Source of the DNA: a bacterium
Lineage (GTDB): Bacteria; Elusimicrobiota; Elusimicrobia; UBA1565; UBA9628
Assembly (NCBI GenBank): GCA_021799485.1
Contig: JAJZAK010000021.1
Span: 1-37,014, forward strand
Reading direction: 5' to 3'
DNA: 37,014 nucleotides
Part shown: piece after piece, positions 5,895-13,501 of the stretch
How positions within the stretch are numbered: the stretch's first letter is position 1
How the letters are laid out: the number at the start of each line of letters is the position of its first letter
The notes under the pieces: generated by a model
Seen by the model: the letters and a program-made list of their open reading frames with translations, nothing else
Told to the model about the DNA's origin: nothing
Databases searched by the model: none
Made by a program: the position numbers and the translations under genes

Positions 5895-6758
5895 ATGCCG
5901 CTTAATCCGGTTGATGTGATATGGAGAATCGAACGCTGGATTGGCTACGGGAATCCCCAATCGCCGATCTGGTTTATAGGGCAGGAGGATCATTGCGAGA
6001 GCGAAGACGAAGACCATCTTCGATGCAGGCTTCAAAACCGGTGCGCTGATCTCAGGACATACCATGAGGCGCTTGCTAGAGACCTTGAAAACATGCAGCG
6101 CAATGAGGAGGCAGAGCAAATCAGAGAGTTTTTTATGCAGCCGGATCCTAATTTACAACCTACATGGCGACAGCTCATGCGCCTATACCTCGTGGCGATG
6201 GATGGCGCGGGCGGTTTACCGCAATTAAACAATCAATTAGACGTAGACGAGCAAAACGAAATCTTAAAAACCTTCCAACGTGATCAATGGGGCCAAATTC
6301 ATGGGGGCCAAAATTATGGCTTTTTGTCGGAGTTGGGTCCGTTACCTGCGCCAGGATTAAGAGTTTGGCCGAAATCGTATACTAATTTGGGTCTTCTCAG
6401 AAATGGCCAATTTAATTTTGATCTAACAGAGCGCGATACTTACGTGAGAACAGTTTTCCCGCGTAGAGTTCGAGTGTTGAGAGAGGCCATCAACGCGCAT
6501 AAGCCTCGAGTCGTAGTTTGTTATGGGGGCGGTCCACACCGGAAATACTTTAAGATGCTGAGGGAGTTGCAAGGCCAAAACATCAACGGTGCTAACTGTA
6601 ACTTGCGAATAACTTGGAACAGAGTCATTCAACATGATAATCACCTTCCGACAATTATTTTAGGCGTGCCAGCCCCCGCTGCCCGTGTCCGTGGCCGGGG
6701 CAACGGTTTTTGGCACCAAGTCGGCCTATGCGTTGGTGAAATAATTCAACAGCACTGA
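5895..6758 (+). CDS. Hypothetical protein, possibly uracil-DNA-glycosylase-like fold
   Basis: A 287-residue protein. The N-terminus has PIWFIGQEDH (24-33), similar to the strand-loop that opens UDG-superfamily folds. Further landmarks are QPTWRQLMRLYL (88-99), YGFLSELGPLPAP (141-153) and KPRVVVCYGGGPHRKYF (203-219), a strand followed by a Gly/His-rich loop. I link these to uncharacterised UDG-like proteins from memory; no catalytic residue is certain. The gene is visibly AT-richer than its neighbours (AAATTATGG, TTTAATTTTG), which suggests recent acquisition. ATG 5895 is preceded by AGGAGGTGG and follows clpS by 11 bases, so the two are probably co-translated. A DNA-repair or defence role is speculative. 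Confidence 0.65.
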   Translation: MPLNPVDVIWRIERWIGYGNPQSPIWFIGQEDHCESEDEDHLRCRLQNRCADLRTYHEALARDLENMQRNEEAEQIREFFMQPDPNLQPTWRQLMRLYLVAMDGAGGLPQLNNQLDVDEQNEILKTFQRDQWGQIHGGQNYGFLSELGPLPAPGLRVWPKSYTNLGLLRNGQFNFDLTERDTYVRTVFPRRVRVLREAINAHKPRVVVCYGGGPHRKYFKMLRELQGQNINGANCNLRITWNRVIQHDNHLPTIILGVPAPAARVRGRGNGFWHQVGLCVGEIIQQH

Positions 6759-6863
6759 TAGACCGTCCCCAAGACCCCTCGCGATTCATCCGGCTCTAAC
6801 GGCGCGCGCCCTGCGCGCCGCCTGGCCTAGATCCCGACCCAAGACGTCGGCCTTTTTCCCTCC

Positions 6864-6900
6864 CTGCAACCCGGCGGCGCACTAAATTCGTCATAGAGGC
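6864..6900 (+). promoter_or_regulatory. ECF-type promoter-like element, copy 2 (AACC-N17-CGTC)
   Basis: CTGCAACCCGGCGGCG (6864-6879) and GTCATAGAGG (6890-6899) are identical to the element at 5384-5420, with AACC (6868-6871) and CGTC (6889-6892) again 17 bases apart and a diverged centre. It lies just before the ribosome binding site of the 6912 peptide gene, so the transcript leader would be only about 10 bases. It is a good candidate promoter for the gene series that follows. Confidence 0.65.
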
Positions 6901-6911
6901 GGAGGTGATCG

Positions 6912-7067
6912 ATGAAAATCAGCGTCCTATCCTTGATTCTGGGTTGGTTCGCCTCGGCGTGGATTCCCGTGCCGGGGGCGGTCAAGGCTGCGGCCCTGAG
7001 GGCCGCCGGGGCGGCGGAGGCGGCGATGGCCTCGATCGCGGCTCCGGCGCGATCGCCCGGGCGGTGA
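6912..7067 (+). CDS. Small exported alanine-rich peptide (51 aa)
   Basis: A 51-codon ORF starting with MKISVLSLILGWFASAWIPV, a clear signal-peptide or membrane-anchor sequence, followed by an Ala-rich stretch (VKAAALRAAGAAEAAMASIA) and RSPGR. The GGAGGTGATCG site 4-11 bases before the ATG is the best in the area, and the putative ECF promoter ends about 12 bases upstream. The stop precedes the PEGA gene by 15 bases. It has no known family. It may be a secreted small protein or a leader whose translation couples to the next gene. Confidence 0.6.
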   Translation: MKISVLSLILGWFASAWIPVPGAVKAAALRAAGAAEAAMASIAAPARSPGR

Positions 7068-7082
7068 GGGTCGGAGCGGGGC

Positions 7083-9350
7083 ATGGGAAGCGCGGGGCGA
7101 GGCCGGCCGTTCCTTTGGGCCGCGGCGGGCCTTGCCGCCCTTCTTGTTTCGGCCGCGCCCATGGCGCGGGGCGGCGAAACGGAGGCGGACGCCTGCTCGC
7201 GGCCGGGGCCCAGGCCCTCATGGCTTTCGGGGGAAGCCGTGTCGGCGGACCATGAACTTCTCGTCACCGGCCGGGGCGAGGGGGCCGCTTTCGCCGAGGC
7301 CGAGCGGGCGGCAAGAAGCGAGGCCGAGGAGGAGATCGCGGGCTACGTCAGGACCGTCGTCGAGGGGAAATTCATGAGCCGATTGAGCGGGGATCAAACG
7401 CGCGTCTCGTCGCGGGTGAGAAGCGTTTCGCGCGGCCGCGTCGAGGGGGCGATGCTCCGGGGCGAATACTGCGAGCGGCAAGGGGGCTTCCGATTTTTCG
7501 GAAAGCCGTCCTACGCGGTCTGGGTCCGGCTTGCCTACCCGCTCGAGGCGGCGGGCCGGGAGCGGGTCCGGCTTGAGGGGCTCAAGGAGGCCTTCGAAGC
7601 GAAGATGCGCGAACTGTGCCGGCCGCTCGCGGCCTGGCTCAAGCGGCGCCGGCCCGGCCAAGCGGCCCTGATCGGAGGGTTCAGGGAAGAGTCGACGCGG
7701 CGGGATTACCCCTTCGGCGGCGTGGTGGAAGGCGAGCTGAGAAGCTGCCTTGCCGCGGCGGGCGTCCGCGTCGCGGGCGAATCCGCGGGGCTCATGGTTT
7801 CCGGCGCTTACGTCCTCATCGGCGAGGACGTCTCGATCAAGGCTTCGGTCGAACGCGCCAAAGACGGCGAACTCCTGTTCGGGGCGTCGACGGTCATCCC
7901 GGCGGACGCGATCGAGCCTCAATGGCTCAGGCTCGAGGGGCCCGGAGGCGAGGAGTTCTCGGGCTGGTCCGCCGGGGAGGACGCTCCGAGCCCCCGCGGC
8001 CTCCTGTCGGCGCGCAGCACGCCTCCGGGCGCGAGGGTCTACCTGGACGGCAAGGACGTGGGCGTCGCCCCCGCCGAGTTCGGCCGCATCGCGCCGGGCG
8101 TCCATGCCGTCGCCTTCGAGCTCGACGGCTACGAAATCTACGGGACGCGCCTGCGTGTCCTGCCGGGAGAGATGGCGACGGCGGAGGCGACGCTGCGGCT
8201 TAAGACCGGCCGCGCCGCGATCGAAAGCGTCCCCGCCGGCGCCGATGTCCTCATCGACGGCGCGCCGACGGGGAGAACGCCGGCCGAGGCGACGCTCAAG
8301 ATCGGCCCGCACGAGCTCATTTTGAGGAAGAGAAACTTCCGGGAGATCAAAAGCCGTTTCGTCGTGGCCTACGGCGAGACCGTCCGGCTCAGCGAAAGGC
8401 TGACGGAGGATCCGGGGAGCGTCTCCGTGATCTCGTCGCCGGCCGGGGCGGAGGCGTCCTTCGACGGCGGGGACGTTTCCGGCAAAACTCCGTTGAGACT
8501 CGATCCGTTCCCGGCGGGAAGGCATGCGGTCAAGATCAGCAAGCGGGGCTATGCTCCCTGGCGCGGAGAGTTCACGGTGCGCCCGCACGAGTGGGCCCAG
8601 GTGTCGGCCGATTTGAAGCCCGGAGAGGACGAGGAGGAGGAGGCGCCTCCCTCGCCTCCCCGGGATCCCTGGTATGGGCTGCGATTCCAACAGCTTCCGG
8701 ACGATTGGTGGTATGCCGATGCTTTTGGGGCCTATGCGGGCGCGGGTTTTAGCCCCAAGGGCTCGGCCGGCGCGATCGGGGAGATGCATCTTTTCAAGTT
8801 CCTCTACTACGTCCGCACGCCGCTCGGGGGCCTGGGGGGGGGAACGTCCCTCATGGACATGTACTTCCCGACGCAAAACGCGGCCATGAGCTCCGTGACG
8901 ACAGACGACGTCACGGGCGGGGCCGTGGCCTCGGCGCCGTCAACGTTCCATGCGGCGGTCGAGACGCTCTTTCCCGTCGAGATCGCCTTCGCGCCCTGGT
9001 CCGAGGAGTCGGACGGCGGCATCGAATCCTTCCAGTTCTTCGGCGCGTTCAGCGCCTGGTCCGGAACTCTCAACGACAAGCCCGGGACAAGCGACTACGC
9101 GCCCTCCGACGGGATGGTCCTGGACGCGGGGGCCGAATGGCGGTGGAGCCGGTGGTTCGGGATTCGGGCCGGTTATCTCGCGCTCAGCCATCCGGGATTT
9201 TCTTATTCGGCTCCCGGAGGGACGCCCGATGCCTGCGGCACGGACGGCTGCACGACGCGCTACGCCGCCGGCTCTTTCTCGACGCGCGCGCTCTACGCCG
9301 CGCTCGAGTTCGATTTATGCTGGCAAAAAAGGGCCGGAGGAGGCCTTTAA
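7083..9350 (+). CDS. Exported PEGA-repeat protein with C-terminal beta-barrel-like domain
   Basis: A 755-residue exported protein. Residues 1-30 form a signal peptide (basic start, FLWAAAGLAALLVSAAPMARG). Residues 40-190 resemble the LPP20-type domain of surface proteins (VTGRGEGAAFAEAERAARSEAEEEI). Three PEGA repeats follow at about 306-370, 374-438 and 445-513, each with the pattern S.P.GA.V..DG...G.TP and a later G.H...... After an acidic linker (GEDEEEEAPPSPP) the C-terminal 225 residues are rich in Gly and aromatics with alternating hydrophobicity, like a small outer-membrane barrel. PEGA domains are thought to bind carbohydrate at the cell surface. It opens the gene series with the MoxR and VWA genes; the next start is 13 bases downstream. 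Confidence 0.85.
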   Translation: MGSAGRGRPFLWAAAGLAALLVSAAPMARGGETEADACSRPGPRPSWLSGEAVSADHELLVTGRGEGAAFAEAERAARSEAEEEIAGYVRTVVEGKFMSRLSGDQTRVSSRVRSVSRGRVEGAMLRGEYCERQGGFRFFGKPSYAVWVRLAYPLEAAGRERVRLEGLKEAFEAKMRELCRPLAAWLKRRRPGQAALIGGFREESTRRDYPFGGVVEGELRSCLAAAGVRVAGESAGLMVSGAYVLIGEDVSIKASVERAKDGELLFGASTVIPADAIEPQWLRLEGPGGEEFSGWSAGEDAPSPRGLLSARSTPPGARVYLDGKDVGVAPAEFGRIAPGVHAVAFELDGYEIYGTRLRVLPGEMATAEATLRLKTGRAAIESVPAGADVLIDGAPTGRTPAEATLKIGPHELILRKRNFREIKSRFVVAYGETVRLSERLTEDPGSVSVISSPAGAEASFDGGDVSGKTPLRLDPFPAGRHAVKISKRGYAPWRGEFTVRPHEWAQVSADLKPGEDEEEEAPPSPPRDPWYGLRFQQLPDDWWYADAFGAYAGAGFSPKGSAGAIGEMHLFKFLYYVRTPLGGLGGGTSLMDMYFPTQNAAMSSVTTDDVTGGAVASAPSTFHAAVETLFPVEIAFAPWSEESDGGIESFQFFGAFSAWSGTLNDKPGTSDYAPSDGMVLDAGAEWRWSRWFGIRAGYLALSHPGFSYSAPGGTPDACGTDGCTTRYAAGSFSTRALYAALEFDLCWQKRAGGGL

Positions 9351-9363
9351 AAGGAGGGGCGAC

Positions 9364-10827
9364 ATGGGAATGCTCAATGAGCTGGGGTTGGTCGGCTGGG
9401 ACGAGATCGAGGACTTCATTCTCGCCTCCCTTCTGACCGGCGACGGGCTGCTGCTCGTGGGGCCGCGCGGCGCGGCGAAGACCTACTGCGCCTCCCGGGT
9501 GGCGGAGGGGCTGGGGGTGCGCTTCCAGAAATTGGACGCCTCGAAGGCCGAGTTCGAGGATTACCTCGGCTTTCCCAATCCCAAGGCGCTCGCGGAAGGC
9601 CGTTTCGAGTGCGTGACGACGCCGACCTCGATCCAGGACAAGGAGTTCCTTTTCGTCGACGAGATCAACCGCGCCAAGCCCCAGACCCAGAACAAGCTCC
9701 TGGAGGTGGTCTACTCGAGGCAGGTGATGGGGCTGCCGATCAAGGCCAAGTGGATCTGGGGCGCGATGAACCTCGGCGACGAATACGCCGGCCTCGAGCC
9801 TCTCGACGCCGCCTTCGCGGGGCGTTTCGCGTGGGTGATCCCCGTCCCCGAGGCCGACGGGATGGAAGAGGAGAGCCTGAAAAGCGTCATCCTCAGCGAG
9901 GGGCCCGAAGACGCCGCGGCGCTCAAGCGGCATTGGCGGGCGGACGGCGCAGGCGCCGCCGCTCGGGACCGCGGCTTGCGCCTCCGCGAAGTCCTCGCGC
10001 GGGCCGCCTCTTTTTATCCCGAAACCGAAAAGCTCGCGAACGGCGCCTTGGGCGCGATGATCGCCTGCCTGGCGAAGATTCTGGGCGCCTCCGCCAAGCT
10101 GAGGCTGGACGGACGCCGCCTCTCGATGCTGCGGCGCAACGTCCTTTCCCTGCTGAGCGTCCGGCGGGCGCTGGGGCGTCAGGACGCCATTCCCGAGGAC
10201 CTCTTCTGGGCCGTCAAGCGCGTCCTGCCGTATTCTCTGGAGGGGGCGGCGCTGGGCAAGCCCTTGGACCTCCTCAAGTTCCGGGTGGCCTTCGAGGATC
10301 TCCGGGAGGCTCTCCGCGGCTCGGACGCGCTTTACCGCATCGTTTGCGAGACGAGCCTGGCGCAAAGGGTCAAGCTGGCGGCCTCGGCCGATCTTAGCCC
10401 GGCGGAGAAAGCGCGGCTTTTGTCGGATGTGCTCGACGAGGCGCCGCCCTTTGAGAGGCATCTTTTGGTCTGCGCCCTCCTTCCGATCGCGCTGAAGCGG
10501 GGGTCCCCTCTGCCCCTGCCCTTCCGGATGTCTCTCATCGAGCGTTGGAAATCCCAAATGATCCAAAGCCGCGATTTTAACATCGAGGACGCGGCGTCGC
10601 TGGATCAATTCTCGGGCTGGCTGAAGGTCCACCGGGATCGACAACCCCTCATGCAGATCGCGTGGAGCGCGGCCTGCGCCTTCGCGCCGGCGGACGACGA
10701 CAAGGCGCTGCGAGGATATTTCGGGCAGGGGCTCCGGTTTTTAAGGGCCTGCCGCAAGACGCTGCGCGTGATCTACGAGACGGCCGCCGTTCCGGACGCG
10801 CCGGCGGCGCCGGCGGAGGCATCATGA
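9364..10827 (+). CDS. MoxR-type AAA+ ATPase
   Basis: A 487-residue ATPase. It has Walker A GPRGAAKT (33-40), Walker B FLFVDE (95-100) followed by INRAKPQTQNKLLEV, sensor-1 GAMN (133-136) and the LDAAFAGRF arginine-finger region (147-155), the standard order for MoxR/RavA-type AAA+ proteins. The C-terminal half (about 240-487) is helical and unlike known lid domains. Such ATPases act as chaperones with VWA-domain partners, often in metal insertion or protein-complex remodelling. The ATG at 9364 follows AAGGAGGGG. Its stop overlaps the VWA gene start (ATGA at 10824-10827), so tight translational coupling with that partner is expected. Confidence 0.9.
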   Translation: MGMLNELGLVGWDEIEDFILASLLTGDGLLLVGPRGAAKTYCASRVAEGLGVRFQKLDASKAEFEDYLGFPNPKALAEGRFECVTTPTSIQDKEFLFVDEINRAKPQTQNKLLEVVYSRQVMGLPIKAKWIWGAMNLGDEYAGLEPLDAAFAGRFAWVIPVPEADGMEEESLKSVILSEGPEDAAALKRHWRADGAGAAARDRGLRLREVLARAASFYPETEKLANGALGAMIACLAKILGASAKLRLDGRRLSMLRRNVLSLLSVRRALGRQDAIPEDLFWAVKRVLPYSLEGAALGKPLDLLKFRVAFEDLREALRGSDALYRIVCETSLAQRVKLAASADLSPAEKARLLSDVLDEAPPFERHLLVCALLPIALKRGSPLPLPFRMSLIERWKSQMIQSRDFNIEDAASLDQFSGWLKVHRDRQPLMQIAWSAACAFAPADDDKALRGYFGQGLRFLRACRKTLRVIYETAAVPDAPAAPAEAS

Positions 10828-12050
10828 ATCTCGCCAAGCTCTTCGACGAAGCCATCGATCTCCTCAAGGATCGCGGGATCGACGTCCGCAGGCAGGGGGT
10901 CGGCTTCGGGGGATTCTCGCGCAACGTCGAAACCGCCCAGATCCGAAGGGGAGAGCGCGGGTGGGAAATCGCCCTCGGGGGCAACTTCGTCGAAAAGCAC
11001 GCCGCGACGCCGGAGAAGCTCGCCGGCGTCCTCTTGCACGAGCTTTACCACACGATCCACCATTATGAGAGCGGGAGCCCCATCGAGAGCTTGGCGGGGA
11101 ATATAGCGACGGACGCCCTGATCAACGCCGCGATCCATCGCATCAGGTCGGCCTTCAGCGCCGTGTTCAGGGACTATTATCCCGAGGATCAATTCCCGGG
11201 CTTTCTTCTGAGGCCGGACGCCAAGCCCCCCGATCCAAGGGCCGTGGAGCTCTGCGGAGCCCTCTATCATTCCAAGAATTTCGCGCGTCAATCCTTCTAT
11301 GACGTGCTGGGCTACGCCCTCGAGAAGCTTCGAGCGGCTTCCGGGGAGGCGCTGCGGGCGATCGAGAGGGCTTTCTCATGCGCGGCCCGGGAAGGAATCG
11401 GCAAGCGGTTTCGCTTGCCGGGCCTTTTCAGCGAAGTCTCGCGCATGCCCGTGGAGGCGGCCCCAGGACTTTTTCAAGGCAAGGTGGAGGAAGTCTTAAA
11501 GGCGGTCGCCAGGGAGTCGGCCGCGGGCCGCATCATCAAGCAGTTCGCCGCTCGAACGCCGGCCCGGGGGCTTTGGCCGTCCTGGCCCCTCAGCCGCGCG
11601 GACGCGGCGATTTTAGGAGCGGGAGGGCTGCCGGTTTTTTACCGTTGGGCCATGCCGGAATGCCCCGCGTCGGCGCATCTGTACGTGGACGCCAGCGCCT
11701 CGATGGAGGAGGAATTGCCATGGATTTGCGGGCTCGTCAAGGGTCTGTCGCGCTACGTGAACACGCGCGTCTTCCTCTTCAGCAATAAAGTGGTCGAGGT
11801 TCCGCGGGATGCCGTCGAGAAAGGCCGGCTCGAATCGACCGGGGGCACCGATTTCGACTGCGTGATCGGCCATATCCTCATGAAAAAGATCTCGTCGGCG
11901 GTCGTCATAACGGACGGCCACGCGGGCTTTCATGAGAAGCGGCAGGCTGATTGGGTCCGCCGAAGGCATTTCGTCGTCGGAGTCGTCACGCGCCGCGGAA
12001 GCGTCGAGTCCGTCAAGGAATTCGCCACCAAGGTCGTCACGCTGAGCTAA
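10824..12050 (+). CDS. VWA-domain protein with N-terminal HExxH metallopeptidase-like domain (DUF2201-like)
   Basis: A 408-residue protein with two parts. The N-terminal domain contains HELYHTIHH (72-80), an HExxH zinc motif, as in the putative metallopeptidase half of DUF2201-type proteins. The C-terminal part is VWA-like: YVDASASME near residue 289 gives a DxSxS MIDAS motif, TGGTDFD near 340 supplies the Thr, and VITDGHAGF near 360 the Asp. It overlaps the MoxR-type gene by 4 bases; paired MoxR and VWA proteins usually work together. The stop codon TAA (12048-12050) lies exactly at the edge of a palindromic element, and the stop is kept when that element is removed in silico. Confidence 0.85.
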   Translation: MNLAKLFDEAIDLLKDRGIDVRRQGVGFGGFSRNVETAQIRRGERGWEIALGGNFVEKHAATPEKLAGVLLHELYHTIHHYESGSPIESLAGNIATDALINAAIHRIRSAFSAVFRDYYPEDQFPGFLLRPDAKPPDPRAVELCGALYHSKNFARQSFYDVLGYALEKLRAASGEALRAIERAFSCAAREGIGKRFRLPGLFSEVSRMPVEAAPGLFQGKVEEVLKAVARESAAGRIIKQFAARTPARGLWPSWPLSRADAAILGAGGLPVFYRWAMPECPASAHLYVDASASMEEELPWICGLVKGLSRYVNTRVFLFSNKVVEVPRDAVEKGRLESTGGTDFDCVIGHILMKKISSAVVITDGHAGFHEKRQADWVRRRHFVVGVVTRRGSVESVKEFATKVVTLS

Positions 12051-12316
12051 GGGCTTGCGTCACAATAATATGAGTAATTCGGAGGCCCCTATCCGAACCG
12101 GAAGCAAGGCGCGAGGAGCGAGCATGCCGAGCGTATGTGAGCGATCGAGCAACGCCGCAGGCGGCCGGAGAGGGGCCTCCCGCTGCGGGCCGCCCGCTTT
12201 CGGGCTGCGACATCGTTGCGCTCGCCTTACAGGCCTCGGCCTGCGCGGCTCGCGCGCCTTGTCTCGCCTCGAAACTCGGACGGCCAAATCACTCATATTA
12301 TTGTGACGCAAGCCCT
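12050..12316 (+). mobile_element. Palindromic MITE-like element 1
   Basis: Perfect 26-bp inverted repeats lie at 12050-12075 and 12291-12316 (outer end AGGGCTTGCGTCACAATAAT). The flanks read TAA on both sides (12048-12050 and 12316-12318), consistent with TA-type target duplication as used by IS630/Tc1-mariner elements. The interior encodes no transposase; the two overlapping ORFs on opposite strands, both starting MRHNNM, are products of the palindrome. It separates the VWA gene from the next gene. Removing it leaves TAA, then AAAGGGGGG, then ATG, a normal operon junction. The inner motif TTCGAGGCG(A/C)GAC is shared with the element at 34598-34721. Confidence 0.8.
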
Positions 12317-12328
12317 AAAGGGGGGAAC

Positions 12329-13501
12329 ATGAAAGTTATTTGCCGAAACGCCTACGAGCTTGTGAACCACCCGAGATACGGCAAGCACGGCCTTCGGGAG
12401 CTGCGCGGGACGGAGGTCGAGGCCGACCTGGAGTTCCTGCTCGATCTGGCGCCCACCAGGCGCCATCCGGCCCATTCCCCGCGGACGATCGTGTATTCCA
12501 AGGACGAACAGCTCTTCCATCTCGTGAGAGCCAACGCCGATTTGGCGATCTCTCCGGTGCTGTTGCGCGAAACGCTCGGGGCCATGGGTTGCCGCGTTCC
12601 AGACATCGCCTTCCTGCCGGACTGGGAGCGGGAGAAAATCGTCGAAGCCCTGCGCGGGAAGCTCCCGGACATGAAGGCGCGGCCGAAGGTCGAGTTCGCG
12701 GCGGAGCCCTCCGAGCGCCCGCGGCAGCCCCTCTTTTCCGATGAGGAGATTCGTCGGCTGTGTAAGACGCTGGAAAACGAGTCCGGCGCCCGATGCCTGC
12801 TTTTCCCCGCGCCCCCCAAGGACGATCTCATGATTTACGCCATGGGTTTAAGCGAAGAGGTCGCCGGAAAGCGCGTCTGCCGCCCCTCGGCCTTCATTTT
12901 CCTCCATCGAGACCAGGAGAAGCCGGCGTGGGGGGACGTTTCGATCTTGTTTTATCCCAGGTCGCCGCGAGCCGCGAGCATGGTGAAAACGCGCGGGGCG
13001 CGCGCCGCGGCGGCGGCTCTTGAGAGAGCCTTGCCAGGCCCGGCCGGGGCCCGCTATGAGCTATGGGAGGAGAAGGCGATCAATGTCCGACTTACGCCGG
13101 CGCCGCTGGCCCGTCCCGTCTGCCGCCTTCCGCCCGTCGAGCTCTTCGAGTCCGGCGCCAAGATCGACGACGACCTCTTCGAGAAGCTTTCCTCCGGGAA
13201 GCCCGAGGAGATTTGCCCGGAGCCGCTCCTTCTGGTCCTGGCCGCTCCCGAGGCGACGGCCGCTCTCGGGAAAGAGGCGCGCGTGCCGTCCGGCTTGGAG
13301 GCCGCGATCCTTTGGCAGCGCGTCCAGGGGCCGCTCTACGACCCGGACTTCTCGCCCGCGGCCTCGCGCATCCTGTCCCGGACCGAAGCATGGACCACGG
13401 GGGACGGCAGGTCGGACAGAAATGCGGGTTACGGGGATGACGACGCTTATACGAGCGTGGCGCGGCTGTTGTGCCGATTCCCCGACATCTATGGGGCTTG
13501 A
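12329..13501 (+). CDS. Hypothetical protein of the MoxR/VWA gene series (390 aa)
   Basis: A 390-residue soluble protein; I do not recognise the family. There is no signal peptide or membrane segment. The first 110 residues are a compact mixed alpha/beta stretch, followed by a charged linker and a longer alpha/beta region; a run of HRDQEKPAWGDVSILFYP looks like core strands. The ATG at 12329 follows GGGGGG with 3-4 bases of spacing, and that site lies right at the end of palindromic element 1. The stop overlaps the next gene by 11 bases. Position suggests an accessory or effector partner of the MoxR/VWA pair, which is inference only. Confidence 0.75.
   Translation: MKVICRNAYELVNHPRYGKHGLRELRGTEVEADLEFLLDLAPTRRHPAHSPRTIVYSKDEQLFHLVRANADLAISPVLLRETLGAMGCRVPDIAFLPDWEREKIVEALRGKLPDMKARPKVEFAAEPSERPRQPLFSDEEIRRLCKTLENESGARCLLFPAPPKDDLMIYAMGLSEEVAGKRVCRPSAFIFLHRDQEKPAWGDVSILFYPRSPRAASMVKTRGARAAAAALERALPGPAGARYELWEEKAINVRLTPAPLARPVCRLPPVELFESGAKIDDDLFEKLSSGKPEEICPEPLLLVLAAPEATAALGKEARVPSGLEAAILWQRVQGPLYDPDFSPAASRILSRTEAWTTGDGRSDRNAGYGDDDAYTSVARLLCRFPDIYGA

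Noticed and set aside
7218..10644. Long minus-strand ORFs (552 and 486 codons) opposite the PEGA and MoxR genes
   Set aside because: Arg/Pro-rich low-complexity translations without motifs, antisense to well-supported genes; typical of GC-rich shadow frames.
12055..12311. Two 83-codon ORFs on opposite strands, both starting MRHNNM
   Set aside because: They are read from the arms of palindromic element 1; the matching starts come from the inverted repeat, not from genes.
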